Assembly: GCA_945869725.1 (NCBI GenBank)
Contig: CAMBPO010000103.1
Location: 1-5,583, forward strand
Direction: 5' to 3'
Length of the DNA stretch: 5,583 nt
Source of the DNA: Klebsiella pneumoniae
GTDB taxonomy: Bacteria; Pseudomonadota; Gammaproteobacteria; Pseudomonadales; Pseudohongiellaceae
Made by a program: the position numbers and the translations under genes
Notes under the pieces: generated by a model
The model's database searches: none
What the model saw: the letters and a program-made list of their open reading frames with translations, nothing else
What the model was told of the DNA's origin: nothing
Shown here: positions 1 to 5,583 of the stretch, one piece after another
How positions within the stretch are numbered: the stretch's first letter is position 1
Layout of the letters: each line of letters begins with the position of its first letter

Positions 1-1
1 G

Positions 2-1138
2 CTGTTGTCGTGGATAGATGCAGGTGCGCAGCGCGGTGACGGCGATGACCTGTTGACGCAGGTAGATGCTCAGTTGACAGAGTGGTCAATGGGTGAACCA
101 GACTTGATTGTTACATTGCCAGAGTTTGATATCCCTGCAACCGGCATGCTGGATTATCAGTTCTTCGAAGTGCCTAACACGCTGGACCGCGATGTGTGGG
201 TCAAGGCTGTGCAGATAGCGCCCGGTGAAAGACAGGTCGTGCATCATGCCATCGCAACATTTGGCCCGAACTCTGGTGGTAACGGCATGGGGGATAGTGG
301 AAATTCATTATTCCAGCCGCAGTTGATGACGTTTGTACCCGGTAACGATACCTATGTGTATCCGGAAAGCACCGGCGTGTTTGTGCCGGCAGGCAGCTCG
401 TTTTATACCCAAGTGCACTACACCACATTCGGACGCGAGACCAGCGATCAGACCAAAATAGGTCTGTATTTTGCCGACGAAGCACCCGAACACGTACTGC
501 AGCATTACTCAATCCTGAACGTAGATCTCGACATTCCATCGGGCGCTGCAGAACACCAGGAGACCGCTTACTACACATTCTTGCGTGATGCGGTGATTTA
601 CAGTTTGTTCCCTCATGCACATTACCGGGGCCGCGCGTCTGAGTTTGCAATTCAGTATCCTGATGGCCGCGAGGAGTTGGTGCTGTCCGTACCCAACTAT
701 GACTTTAACTGGCAGCGATACTTCCAGTTTGAAGAGCCAATCATTGCGCCGGCCGGCACAAAAATCATCCATAGGACAACCTATGACAACTCAACAGCCA
801 ACCTGAGCAATCCTGATCCGGCGGTTGATGTCAGTTTTGGTGAGCAGACCTGGGAAGAGATGTTGTACGGCGGCGTATCGTTTCGTTATGCCGAGCCGCA
901 AGAGAATGACTATGAAATCAATGTTGAGGAGTACATCACCTCACTGGCGATGGGTTTCATGGACCTGAATATGGATGGCAAAGTTGCAGTTGACGAAATG
1001 CCCGAGCGGGCACGTCAGGCGCTGGCGCTGGCATTTACCCTGATGGACAAGGATAAAACCGGCGGACTAGAACATGCAGAGTTCAGTCAGTTTATGGTGC
1101 AGGCCAACATGATGGACCAGGACGCCTTTATCCAGTAA
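2..1138 (+). CDS. Copper type II ascorbate-dependent monooxygenase-like protein with C-terminal EF-hands (5' partial)
   Basis: The reading frame is open at the left edge, so the N-terminus is missing; the TTG at 5 is not taken as a start. Residues are counted from the codon at 5. A WIDAGAQRGDGDD segment (3-15) resembles the end of the cytochrome c-like region that precedes the copper domains in related bacterial proteins. The two copper sites of the PHM/DBM fold appear intact: His-His at 80-81 and His138 (CuH-like), then His-x-His at 204/206 in PHAHYRG and Met286 in WEEMLYG (CuM-like). Two EF-hand loops follow, at 320-331 (DLNMDGKVAVDE) and 348-359 (DKDKTGGLEHAE), with acidic residues at loop positions 1, 3 and 12. 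In the animal family the reaction is copper- and ascorbate-dependent hydroxylation; the bacterial substrate is unknown. An extracytoplasmic location is likely but cannot be shown without the N-terminus. The gene ends 21 bases before a strong terminator. Confidence 0.85.
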   Translation: MLSWIDAGAQRGDGDDLLTQVDAQLTEWSMGEPDLIVTLPEFDIPATGMLDYQFFEVPNTLDRDVWVKAVQIAPGERQVVHHAIATFGPNSGGNGMGDSGNSLFQPQLMTFVPGNDTYVYPESTGVFVPAGSSFYTQVHYTTFGRETSDQTKIGLYFADEAPEHVLQHYSILNVDLDIPSGAAEHQETAYYTFLRDAVIYSLFPHAHYRGRASEFAIQYPDGREELVLSVPNYDFNWQRYFQFEEPIIAPAGTKIIHRTTYDNSTANLSNPDPAVDVSFGEQTWEEMLYGGVSFRYAEPQENDYEINVEEYITSLAMGFMDLNMDGKVAVDEMPERARQALALAFTLMDKDKTGGLEHAEFSQFMVQANMMDQDAFIQ

Positions 1139-1159
1139 TCATCAGTCTTCCCGGAAACA

Positions 1160-1195
1160 AAAAAAAACGGCCAATAATTATTGGCCGTTTTTTTT
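1160..1195. terminator. Bidirectional intrinsic terminator
   Basis: A perfect 36-base palindrome: eight A, then an 11-base arm (ACGGCCAATAA, sharing its first A with the tract) and its exact complement, then eight T. The stem core ACGGCC/GGCCGT is GC-rich and the flanking A and T runs give a U-tract in either direction. It lies 21 bases after the stop of the copper protein gene and about 80 bases after the stop of the convergent molybdenum hydroxylase gene, so it can end transcripts from both sides. Confidence 0.93.
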
Positions 1196-1274
1196 GCGTG
1201 TATATCAGACCTGCGCGTATGTCAGGCCTTAGTGCATGTAAGACCAATAGTCTGCACATACACCAGGCTGACTA

Positions 1275-3512
1275 TTAAGCGTCAACGGCGCCACGCTCCA
1301 CGGGCGGTGGCAGGAACTGATAGTTTTTCAACGGCAGTTCGCGAACACGCTGCCCTGTCAGCGCATATAAGGCATTACTGACTGCAGCTGAAATCGGCGG
1401 CGTTGCCGGTTCACCGAGACCACCGACTGAGGCACCGTCAGACTCCAGCAGCACCACTTCAATTTTGGGAGATTCGGAAAGACGCAGCATCTCATAGTCG
1501 TGGAAATTGCTTTCCTTAACGCGCCCTTGTTCGATGCTGATCTGACCGTAAAGTGCTGCCGTCAGGCCATAAATGATCCCGCTTTCAACTTGCGATGCGG
1601 CATTATCCGGGTGCACTACACGGCCACAATCAATGGCACAGGTGACTTTTTCCACACGAACACGGCCCTCCGCGGTCAGTGAAACCTCTGCCACTTCAGC
1701 GACGATGCTGCCAAAACTTTCCTGCAATGCAATGCCACGCGCGCGGCCTTCAGACGCAGGTGTTCCCCAGCCGGCCCGGGTTGCTGCTTCGCGCAGCACA
1801 CGTGCGTGCCGGGGTTTGTCAGCCAGCATGGATAGTCTGAATTCCAGGGGATCCTGCTGACGATTCCACGCCAGTTCGTCGGTAAATGATTCCAGGAAAA
1901 AGGTGTGCTGTGAGTGGGCAACACTGCGCCATGCGCCAAAGGGCACATGGGTCGGGCTGTCAACATAGTCAATCTTCTGGTTGGGGACGCTGTAAGCAAG
2001 GTGTGCCGCTTCCAGAGGTTCGTTTTGGCCGATATAGGCATTTTCCCACGCGACCAGTGTGCCATTGATGTCAAAACCTGCGCGGAAACGACTGCTGACC
2101 GCCGGGCGATAATAATCCTGGCGCGTGTCTTCCTCGCGACTCCACAAGGTCTGCACGGGCACATCAAACTGCTGGGCAATCAAGGTCGCCTGGTCGATGG
2201 TGTTAGTCGACATCGGCAGCCGACGGCCAAAGCCTCCACCCAGGTAAAATGGATGAACCATCACATCGTTTTCATCAAGGCCAGCGACAGACGCCACCCG
2301 GCCGCGTATGCCCAGATTGTCTTGTGTGCCAGTCCAGACATCACAGCGACCGTCGCGGAACAGCACCGTGCAGTTCATCGGTTCCATGGCAGCATGAGCA
2401 AGAAACGGCACGCGGTAGTTTGCACTGACTACTTCAGTAGCATTAGCCAATGCCAGTTCAGTATCTCCCAGCAACACATCCTCATTACGCTCGCCGTTAT
2501 CCAGAGCAGCATCGTAATCGGCAAAAATGTCACTACTGTTGAGGTCGTCTGCATTAGTGCTGGTGAACACTGGCTGCAACATCGCTAGCGCTTTGTTGGC
2601 CCGCCAGTAGTTATCGGCGACCACTGCGACAGCATCGGTCAGTTCAACAATCCGCACAACGCCGCGTTGTTGCAGAGCGGCATCTTTGTTGCCAACGCTC
2701 TGCAGTTGGCCGCCAAATACGGGTGATGTGGTGACGGCCGCGTAAAGCATACCCTCAGGCATAGCATCAATACCAAACATGGCAGTGCCGTCCACTTTAG
2801 CCGGGATATCCACGCGCGGAACCGATGTGCCCATCAGTGTGAACTGATCCTGTCGTTTTAGAACTGGTGTGCGGGAAGGTTCAAACTGGGCTGCCGCAGT
2901 AGCCAACTCTCCATAACTCAGGCTTCGGCTGCTGGCCTCATGGTACACACGGCTGCTGCGTGTCGTAATTTCCGAGGCGGGCACGTCCCACTGCTCGGCG
3001 GCGGCTTTTACCAGCATTTCCCGGGCAGCAGCACCTGCTGCGCGCATACCCAATTCACCGGTAAAGCGCACTGAGCTGCTGCCGCCGGTGATTTGCATAT
3101 TGAGAATTTCTGCCGCTTTTAAGGTGACAAAATCCATGGTTCGGTTCAGAAAAGCCGGGGCGGTAAAGCCCAGTGATGCGGCAAAGCCTTTGACAAGAAC
3201 ACCGTTGGCATAGAGGTCCGTGGCTGGTGCCTGCTCAACACGCACGTTCGCCCAATCGGCATCAAGCTCATCAGCAGCCATCATTGGCAGCGAGGTTAAA
3301 ACACCCTGGCCCATTTCTGAATGTGGCACGATGACGGTAACGATGTTGTCGGTATCAATGCGCAGCCAAGTGGTCAGGAACGTCTGGCCTTGCTCCGCGT
3401 AATCGCGATTGGCAATGCTCTGTCGGCTGGGGCGTGTGCTGGCATAACCCAGAAGCAATCCGCCGCCTGCCACCGCCGCGCCTAATAAAAAACGTCTGCG
3501 TGATATGCTCAT
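1275..3512 (-). CDS. Molybdenum hydroxylase large subunit, IorB-like (xanthine dehydrogenase family, molybdopterin-binding)
   Basis: A 745-residue catalytic subunit of a xanthine dehydrogenase-family hydroxylase, nearest in architecture to the beta subunit of isoquinoline 1-oxidoreductase. It begins with a Tat signal (S4-R-R-R-F-L, then a hydrophobic stretch to about 22), so the folded holoenzyme should be exported to the periplasm. An EMGQGV motif at 66-71 lies before the hammerhead-like region (about 227-320), the order typical of IorB proteins, whereas the CoxL/XdhB type has its GQG segment later. Further cofactor-pocket motifs are AHAAMEP (372-378) and GGGFGRR (425-431). GLGEPATPP (699-707) holds Glu701, which corresponds to the catalytic glutamate of the family. 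Length is normal for the family and no damage is seen. Translation starts inside the ATGA overlap with the small-subunit gene, with GGAG at 3521-3524. The substrate (an N-heterocycle or aldehyde) cannot be read from the sequence. Confidence 0.93.
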   Translation of the reverse strand: MSISRRRFLLGAAVAGGGLLLGYASTRPSRQSIANRDYAEQGQTFLTTWLRIDTDNIVTVIVPHSEMGQGVLTSLPMMAADELDADWANVRVEQAPATDLYANGVLVKGFAASLGFTAPAFLNRTMDFVTLKAAEILNMQITGGSSSVRFTGELGMRAAGAAAREMLVKAAAEQWDVPASEITTRSSRVYHEASSRSLSYGELATAAAQFEPSRTPVLKRQDQFTLMGTSVPRVDIPAKVDGTAMFGIDAMPEGMLYAAVTTSPVFGGQLQSVGNKDAALQQRGVVRIVELTDAVAVVADNYWRANKALAMLQPVFTSTNADDLNSSDIFADYDAALDNGERNEDVLLGDTELALANATEVVSANYRVPFLAHAAMEPMNCTVLFRDGRCDVWTGTQDNLGIRGRVASVAGLDENDVMVHPFYLGGGFGRRLPMSTNTIDQATLIAQQFDVPVQTLWSREEDTRQDYYRPAVSSRFRAGFDINGTLVAWENAYIGQNEPLEAAHLAYSVPNQKIDYVDSPTHVPFGAWRSVAHSQHTFFLESFTDELAWNRQQDPLEFRLSMLADKPRHARVLREAATRAGWGTPASEGRARGIALQESFGSIVAEVAEVSLTAEGRVRVEKVTCAIDCGRVVHPDNAASQVESGIIYGLTAALYGQISIEQGRVKESNFHDYEMLRLSESPKIEVVLLESDGASVGGLGEPATPPISAAVSNALYALTGQRVRELPLKNYQFLPPPVERGAVDA

Positions 3513-4000
3513 ACGTTAGTCTCCACAGTGGCGTCGACAAAGGGGGTTGCTGGACGTGTTGCGATCAGTTCAGCGATGGCTTTGCTGATGCGCGGATACG
3601 TTCCACAGCGGCACACATTGCTGATGCTGCTGGCAACCGCCTGCTCGTCGGGGTCCGGATTGCTGTCCAGCAATGCGCTCACTGCCATGATCATGCCGGA
3701 CTGGCAATAACCGCATTGCGGGATCTGGTGGGCAATCCACGCTTGTTGTACCGGTGTAAGACCACCGGCCGAGAGTCCTTCTATTGTTGTGATTTGCGTA
3801 TTCTGCACAGCGCTGACGGGCGTTACACAGCTGCGCACCGCCTGTCCATTCACATGCACCGTGCATGCCCCGCAGGCCGCGATTCCGCAACCGAACTTGG
3901 TACCAACAAGGCCCAATTCATTACGTAATGCCCACAGTAAGGGCATCTCCGGTTCAATATCGAGTTGCCTCGTCTCTCCGTTGATTTGAAGTTCGATCAT
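3509..4000 (-). CDS. Molybdenum hydroxylase small subunit, IorA-like ([2Fe-2S]-binding)
   Basis: A 163-residue electron-transfer subunit with two [2Fe-2S] clusters. The N-terminal plant-ferredoxin-like domain has Cys38, 43, 46 and 58 (CGIAACGAC, then C). The C-terminal helical domain has Cys96 and 99 (QCGYCQSGM) and Cys130 and 132 (NVCRCGTYPRI). Both sets are complete. It carries electrons from the molybdenum centre of the large subunit. There is no signal peptide, so it is probably exported as a passenger with the Tat-bearing large subunit. The ATG at 4000 was chosen over an upstream one at 4132 because AAGAGG lies 6 bases before it and the family begins at this beta-strand (MIELQINGE). Its TGA stop overlaps the next ATG (ATGA), a translational-coupling arrangement. 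No FAD-subunit gene is adjacent, as expected for the IorAB type, which is thought to pass electrons to a cytochrome or other acceptor. Confidence 0.94.
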   Translation of the reverse strand: MIELQINGETRQLDIEPEMPLLWALRNELGLVGTKFGCGIAACGACTVHVNGQAVRSCVTPVSAVQNTQITTIEGLSAGGLTPVQQAWIAHQIPQCGYCQSGMIMAVSALLDSNPDPDEQAVASSISNVCRCGTYPRISKAIAELIATRPATPFVDATVETNV

Positions 4001-4006
4001 AGTACG

Positions 4007-4012
4007 CCTCTT
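4007..4012 (-). promoter_or_regulatory. Ribosome binding site of the IorA-like gene
   Basis: AAGAGG on the - strand, 6 bases before the ATG at 4000. It decides the start: it places the 44 codons upstream of 4000 outside the protein. Confidence 0.75.
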
Positions 4013-4344
4013 GTCGGCTAGAGTTTTAATGAAGCTGTTGGCACTGTGCGGGTGGTCTGGTTTTGCGCTGTCGCCTTTGTAGCACAGCATTAAATGCAGA
4101 CATAGATGCTTTGCCGAAAACTGATAGGCCATTGGTCACTATTTTTGGTGCAACTGCCGAAAATGCGTTGACCCAAGGTTGTTTCGATATCACAGTACCC
4201 TCTGCATTTTAAGCGAGTGGTTTTCCAGGAATTTAATAATGCAGTGTTAAACGAAACGGCATTTGCCTTGGTTCCTGTGCGGACACGTGCTGTGTAGTGA
4301 CAATTTAAAGTTCTGAATAACATTTGAATACCAAAAAATCTTTT

Positions 4345-4350
4345 AAGGGG
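4345..4350 (+). promoter_or_regulatory. Ribosome binding site of the small lipoprotein gene
   Basis: AAGGGG, 8 bases before the ATG at 4359. It supports this start and this strand over the antisense frame covering the same bases. Confidence 0.75.
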
Positions 4351-4358
4351 ATTTCGCA

Positions 4359-4730
4359 ATGAAGACAAAATTTGGATCATTGGTGATGGGATTTGCTGTA
4401 GCAATTCTGCTGACGGCATGTGCTGGCACTTCCGCTCCTCACCCGCTGGTCGGCGGCTGGGCAATTACCATTGATACACCGGTTGGCTCCATGGCTGGCA
4501 ATCTGAACATCAACCCTGACATGACCGGTGAGATGAGTTCAACTGAGTTGGGTTCGGCTGCGCTTACCGGCATCACTGTAGATGGTGAAACAGTGCAGTT
4601 CAGCACAACAATCGACGCACAGGGTCAGAGCATTACGCTGGCGTTTAATGGCACTGTGACAGGCGACCAGCTGGCTGGTCAGTTTAATACTGATTTCGGA
4701 CCGATCGCTGTCAGTGGTGTTCGTCAATAA
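4359..4730 (+). CDS. Small beta-rich lipoprotein of unknown function
   Basis: A 123-residue protein beginning with a lipoprotein signal peptide: charged MKTK, hydrophobic core, and lipobox L-T-A-C with the lipidated cysteine at 21. Residue +2 is Ala rather than Asp, which fits outer-membrane sorting. The mature part starts with GGWAITIDTPVGS (about 33-45) and then alternates short beta-strand-like stretches with Gly turns, such as LTGITVDGETVQF and NGTVTGDQLAGQF, ending in VSGVRQ. There is no catalytic motif, no cysteine besides the lipidated one and no transmembrane segment. From memory, similar G-W-x-x-x-x-D-T-P-x-G to G-T-V-x-G-D domains occur as C-terminal additions in secreted hydrolases; this would be a stand-alone copy, which is inference. 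It is transcribed away from the molybdenum hydroxylase and converges with the MoaD-like gene. Confidence 0.85.
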   Translation: MKTKFGSLVMGFAVAILLTACAGTSAPHPLVGGWAITIDTPVGSMAGNLNINPDMTGEMSSTELGSAALTGITVDGETVQFSTTIDAQGQSITLAFNGTVTGDQLAGQFNTDFGPIAVSGVRQ

Positions 4731-4757
4731 AAGTCTTACGCAACAAGCTATAAGAGA

Positions 4758-4777
4758 GAGGGCGGTTAACCGCCCTC
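4758..4777. terminator. Palindrome between convergent genes, possible weak terminator
   Basis: A perfect 20-base palindrome, GAGGGCGGTT and its complement, with a very GC-rich stem. On the - strand it is followed by TCTCTTATAG, moderately U-rich; on the + strand no T run follows. It starts 27 bases after the lipoprotein stop and contains the TAA stop (4766-4768) and final Gly-Gly codons of the MoaD-like gene. A termination or mRNA-end-protecting role is likely but not certain. Confidence 0.55.
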
Positions 4778-5029
4778 AATCGATGGAATGAACACAACTT
4801 CGCTGAGTTCATCCAAAGGTTCCGTCAGCGCATCACTGTAGATGTCGCCGTCTATAGCGACCGATGCTGTTGTTAAGGTCGGACCGCAGCCCGGATACAG
4901 TTTCTCAAGCGCCCTGATCAGTGCCACCACCGAGTTGGCCTCGACCTCCATCCATTTGCTGGACGGAAGATTTTTTCCGCTAACAGACACTGCTTCTCGC
5001 AGCAGGCTGTTGATTGTCAGCTTTGCCAT
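4766..5029 (-). CDS. MoaD/ThiS-family sulfur carrier protein
   Basis: An 87-residue ubiquitin-fold protein ending in Gly-Gly, the tail that is adenylated and thiocarboxylated by a MoeB/ThiF-type enzyme. Visible family features are an N-terminal strand (KLTINSLLREAV), the VEANSVVALIRALEKLYPG segment (29-47), AIDGD (58-62), LTEPLDELSEV (68-78) and the closing FIPSIEGG (80-87). This resembles MoaD, the small subunit of molybdopterin synthase, more than ThiS, but no MoaE, MoeB or thiazole gene is in view, so the pathway is open. The ATG at 5029 fits the family length and has GGAG at a short 4-base distance. An in-frame ATG at 5089 with GGAAG before it would add 20 residues and is less likely. It is divergent from the TAXI gene and close to the IorAB-like enzyme, both compatible with a Mo or W cofactor role. 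Confidence 0.85.
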   Translation of the reverse strand: MAKLTINSLLREAVSVSGKNLPSSKWMEVEANSVVALIRALEKLYPGCGPTLTTASVAIDGDIYSDALTEPLDELSEVVFIPSIEGG

Positions 5030-5068
5030 AATTCTCCGAAAATAATCCTTTGTGACTGGTTGCCACGT

Positions 5069-5081
5069 CTTCGCGGCGAAG
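5069..5081. promoter_or_regulatory. Operator-like short palindrome
   Basis: CTTCGC-G-GCGAAG, six-base arms around one central base, in the spacer between the MoaD-like and TAXI genes. A third copy of the half-site, CTTCGC, lies at 5131-5136. It touches the tentative -10 of the MoaD-like gene, so a repressor site is possible. No known regulator was recognised. Confidence 0.3.
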
Positions 5082-5108
5082 TATCGCATATTTCTTCCAC
5101 TGTGTTAC
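5080..5108 (-). promoter_or_regulatory. Possible promoter of the MoaD-like gene
   Basis: On the - strand GTAACA (5103-5108) and GATACT (5080-5085) are 17 bases apart, each matching 4 of 6 sigma-70 consensus bases, with a TG one base before the -10. It would give a leader of about 45 bases before the ATG at 5029. Matches of this quality also occur by chance. Confidence 0.3.
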
Positions 5109-5149
5109 TGTCCCTGTTAATCTTTGGCCACTTCGCAAAATGCCCATTC

Positions 5150-5154
5150 GGGAG
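5150..5154 (+). promoter_or_regulatory. Ribosome binding site of the TAXI gene
   Basis: GGGAG, 7 bases before the ATG at 5162. It fixes the start of this gene, whose frame runs off the window and could otherwise be missed. Confidence 0.8.
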
Positions 5155-5161
5155 AATAATA

Positions 5162-5583
5162 ATGCAACTCAAGCACTTGAGCGCCTTGCGAGGCGCAACA
5201 CGTTACTCATTTGTTCAGGGAGCGTTTAAAAGCCTGGGCGCAGCCCTGCTGGGAGTTTCAATCACAGCCGCCAGCAGCACGGTTTATGCGCAGATCTCTG
5301 AGCCGCAATTGCCCGAACAAATGGCATGGACGGCTTACAATCTTGGAACAACAGGTTATAACCAGTCCGTTGCCATCGGCGCCATGTTGCGCGAAAAATA
5401 TGATGTCACACTTCGGGTCATCCCCGGTCAGAATGATGTTTCAAGGCTTTTGCCGCTGAAAACCGGGCGGGTGCAGTTCTCTGCCAATGGTGTGGCCACC
5501 TATTTTGCTCAAGAAGGTGTATATCAGTTTGCTGATCCGGAGTGGGGCCCCCAGCCATTGAGGATGGTGATGAGTTCCAGCGG
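5162..5583 (+). CDS. TAXI-family TRAP transporter solute-binding protein (3' partial)
   Basis: The first 140 residues are visible and the frame is open at the right edge. A signal peptide with a long basic n-region (about 1-25) and hydrophobic core (26-37) ends at V-Y-A (41-43), a good signal peptidase I site, so the mature protein is periplasmic. The mature start has WTAYNLGTTGYNQSVAIGAML (56-76), the glycine-rich first loop of TAXI binding proteins, where GTGGTYYP is commoner. It continues with RVIPGQNDVSRLLPLKTGRVQF (85-106) and WGPQP (128-132). These fit a TAXI subgroup with the conserved N-D-x-S-R-L-x-P-L pattern. Such proteins capture a small organic solute for a TRAP permease; the permease gene should lie to the right, outside the window. 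Ligand unknown. An upstream GGGAG and the divergent MoaD-like gene suggest the first gene of a rightward operon. Confidence 0.88.
   Translation, partial: MQLKHLSALRGATRYSFVQGAFKSLGAALLGVSITAASSTVYAQISEPQLPEQMAWTAYNLGTTGYNQSVAIGAMLREKYDVTLRVIPGQNDVSRLLPLKTGRVQFSANGVATYFAQEGVYQFADPEWGPQPLRMVMSSS

Larger units (their letters stand above)
4001..4358. other. Divergent intergenic spacer between the IorA-like and lipoprotein genes
   Basis: No credible gene is seen in these 358 bases. The open frames that cross it are an in-frame upstream extension of the IorA-like gene and a frame antisense to the lipoprotein start, and neither has protein-like composition. It must hold the promoters of both flanking genes, but I could not assign -35/-10 pairs with confidence. 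TTTAAT at 4232-4237 is a fair -10 for the + strand without a good -35. The 9-mer TGCCGAAAA occurs twice in the same orientation, at 4112-4120 and 4155-4163. Confidence 0.6.

Noticed and set aside
201..650. A 149-codon open frame on the - strand
   Set aside because: Antisense to the copper monooxygenase-like gene, with Arg- and Cys-rich shadow composition and no domain.
1246..1276. Inverted repeat AATAGTC/GACTATT with a 17-base loop next to the large-subunit stop
   Set aside because: The stem is short and AT-rich with no T-tract, and the strong palindrome at 1160-1195 already explains termination.
1914..2588. A 224-codon open frame on the + strand
   Set aside because: It lies wholly antisense to the well-supported large-subunit gene, has no ribosome binding site and no recognisable domain, and its composition is that of a shadow frame.
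3434..3928. A 164-codon open frame on the + strand
   Set aside because: It is antisense to the start of the large subunit and most of the small subunit; its many Cys and His residues come from reading the cluster-binding codons on the wrong strand.
4001..4132. N-terminal extension of the small subunit to the ATG at 4132
   Set aside because: The extra 44 residues do not look like a signal peptide or any family segment, and AAGAGG sits correctly before the ATG at 4000.
4090..4464. A 124-codon open frame on the - strand across the spacer and lipoprotein start
   Set aside because: It opposes the lipoprotein gene, which has its own ribosome binding site and a clear lipobox. The frame shows no family features.
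5211..5459. An 82-codon + strand frame within the TAXI gene
   Set aside because: Out of frame with the TAXI protein, which has a signal peptide, family motifs and a ribosome binding site; the frame itself has none of these.

Overview
The window looks like bacterial chromosome, most likely from a gammaproteobacterium of marine or other aquatic type. This is inferred from gene content (Tat-exported molybdenum hydroxylase, TAXI-type binding protein, copper monooxygenase with EF-hands, lipoprotein with an outer-membrane-type +2 residue), strong Shine-Dalgarno sites and moderate GC. No RNA gene, insertion sequence, phage gene or CRISPR array was seen. Both window edges cut through genes.

Layout from left to right. 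(1) Positions 2-1138, + strand: the C-terminal part of a copper type II (PHM/DBM-like) monooxygenase-family protein ending in a pair of EF-hands. (2) A perfect-palindrome intrinsic terminator at 1160-1195 lies between this gene and the next, convergent one. (3) Positions 4000 to 1275, - strand: a two-gene operon for a periplasmic molybdenum hydroxylase of the isoquinoline 1-oxidoreductase (IorAB) type. The small [2Fe-2S] subunit comes first and overlaps by ATGA the large molybdopterin subunit, which carries a Tat signal. (4) A 358-base divergent spacer without a credible gene. (5) Positions 4359-4730, + strand: a small beta-rich lipoprotein of unknown function. (6) Positions 5029 to 4766, - strand: a MoaD/ThiS-type sulfur carrier ending in Gly-Gly; its last codons lie inside a 20-base palindrome shared with the convergent lipoprotein gene. 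(7) A 132-base divergent spacer with a short operator-like palindrome. (8) Position 5162 to the right edge, + strand: the N-terminal part of a TAXI-family TRAP solute-binding protein, complete at its start and cut by the window.

How the genes may work together: the IorAB pair and the MoaD-like protein both point to pterin-based Mo (or W) enzymes. The sulfur carrier could supply molybdopterin for IorAB. It could instead belong with the TAXI gene and whatever lies to the right, where a tungsten or molybdenum aldehyde oxidoreductase would be a reasonable guess. The window does not settle this. No clearly undescribed system is visible; the best leads are the stand-alone lipoprotein domain and the divergent MoaD-like/TAXI pair.
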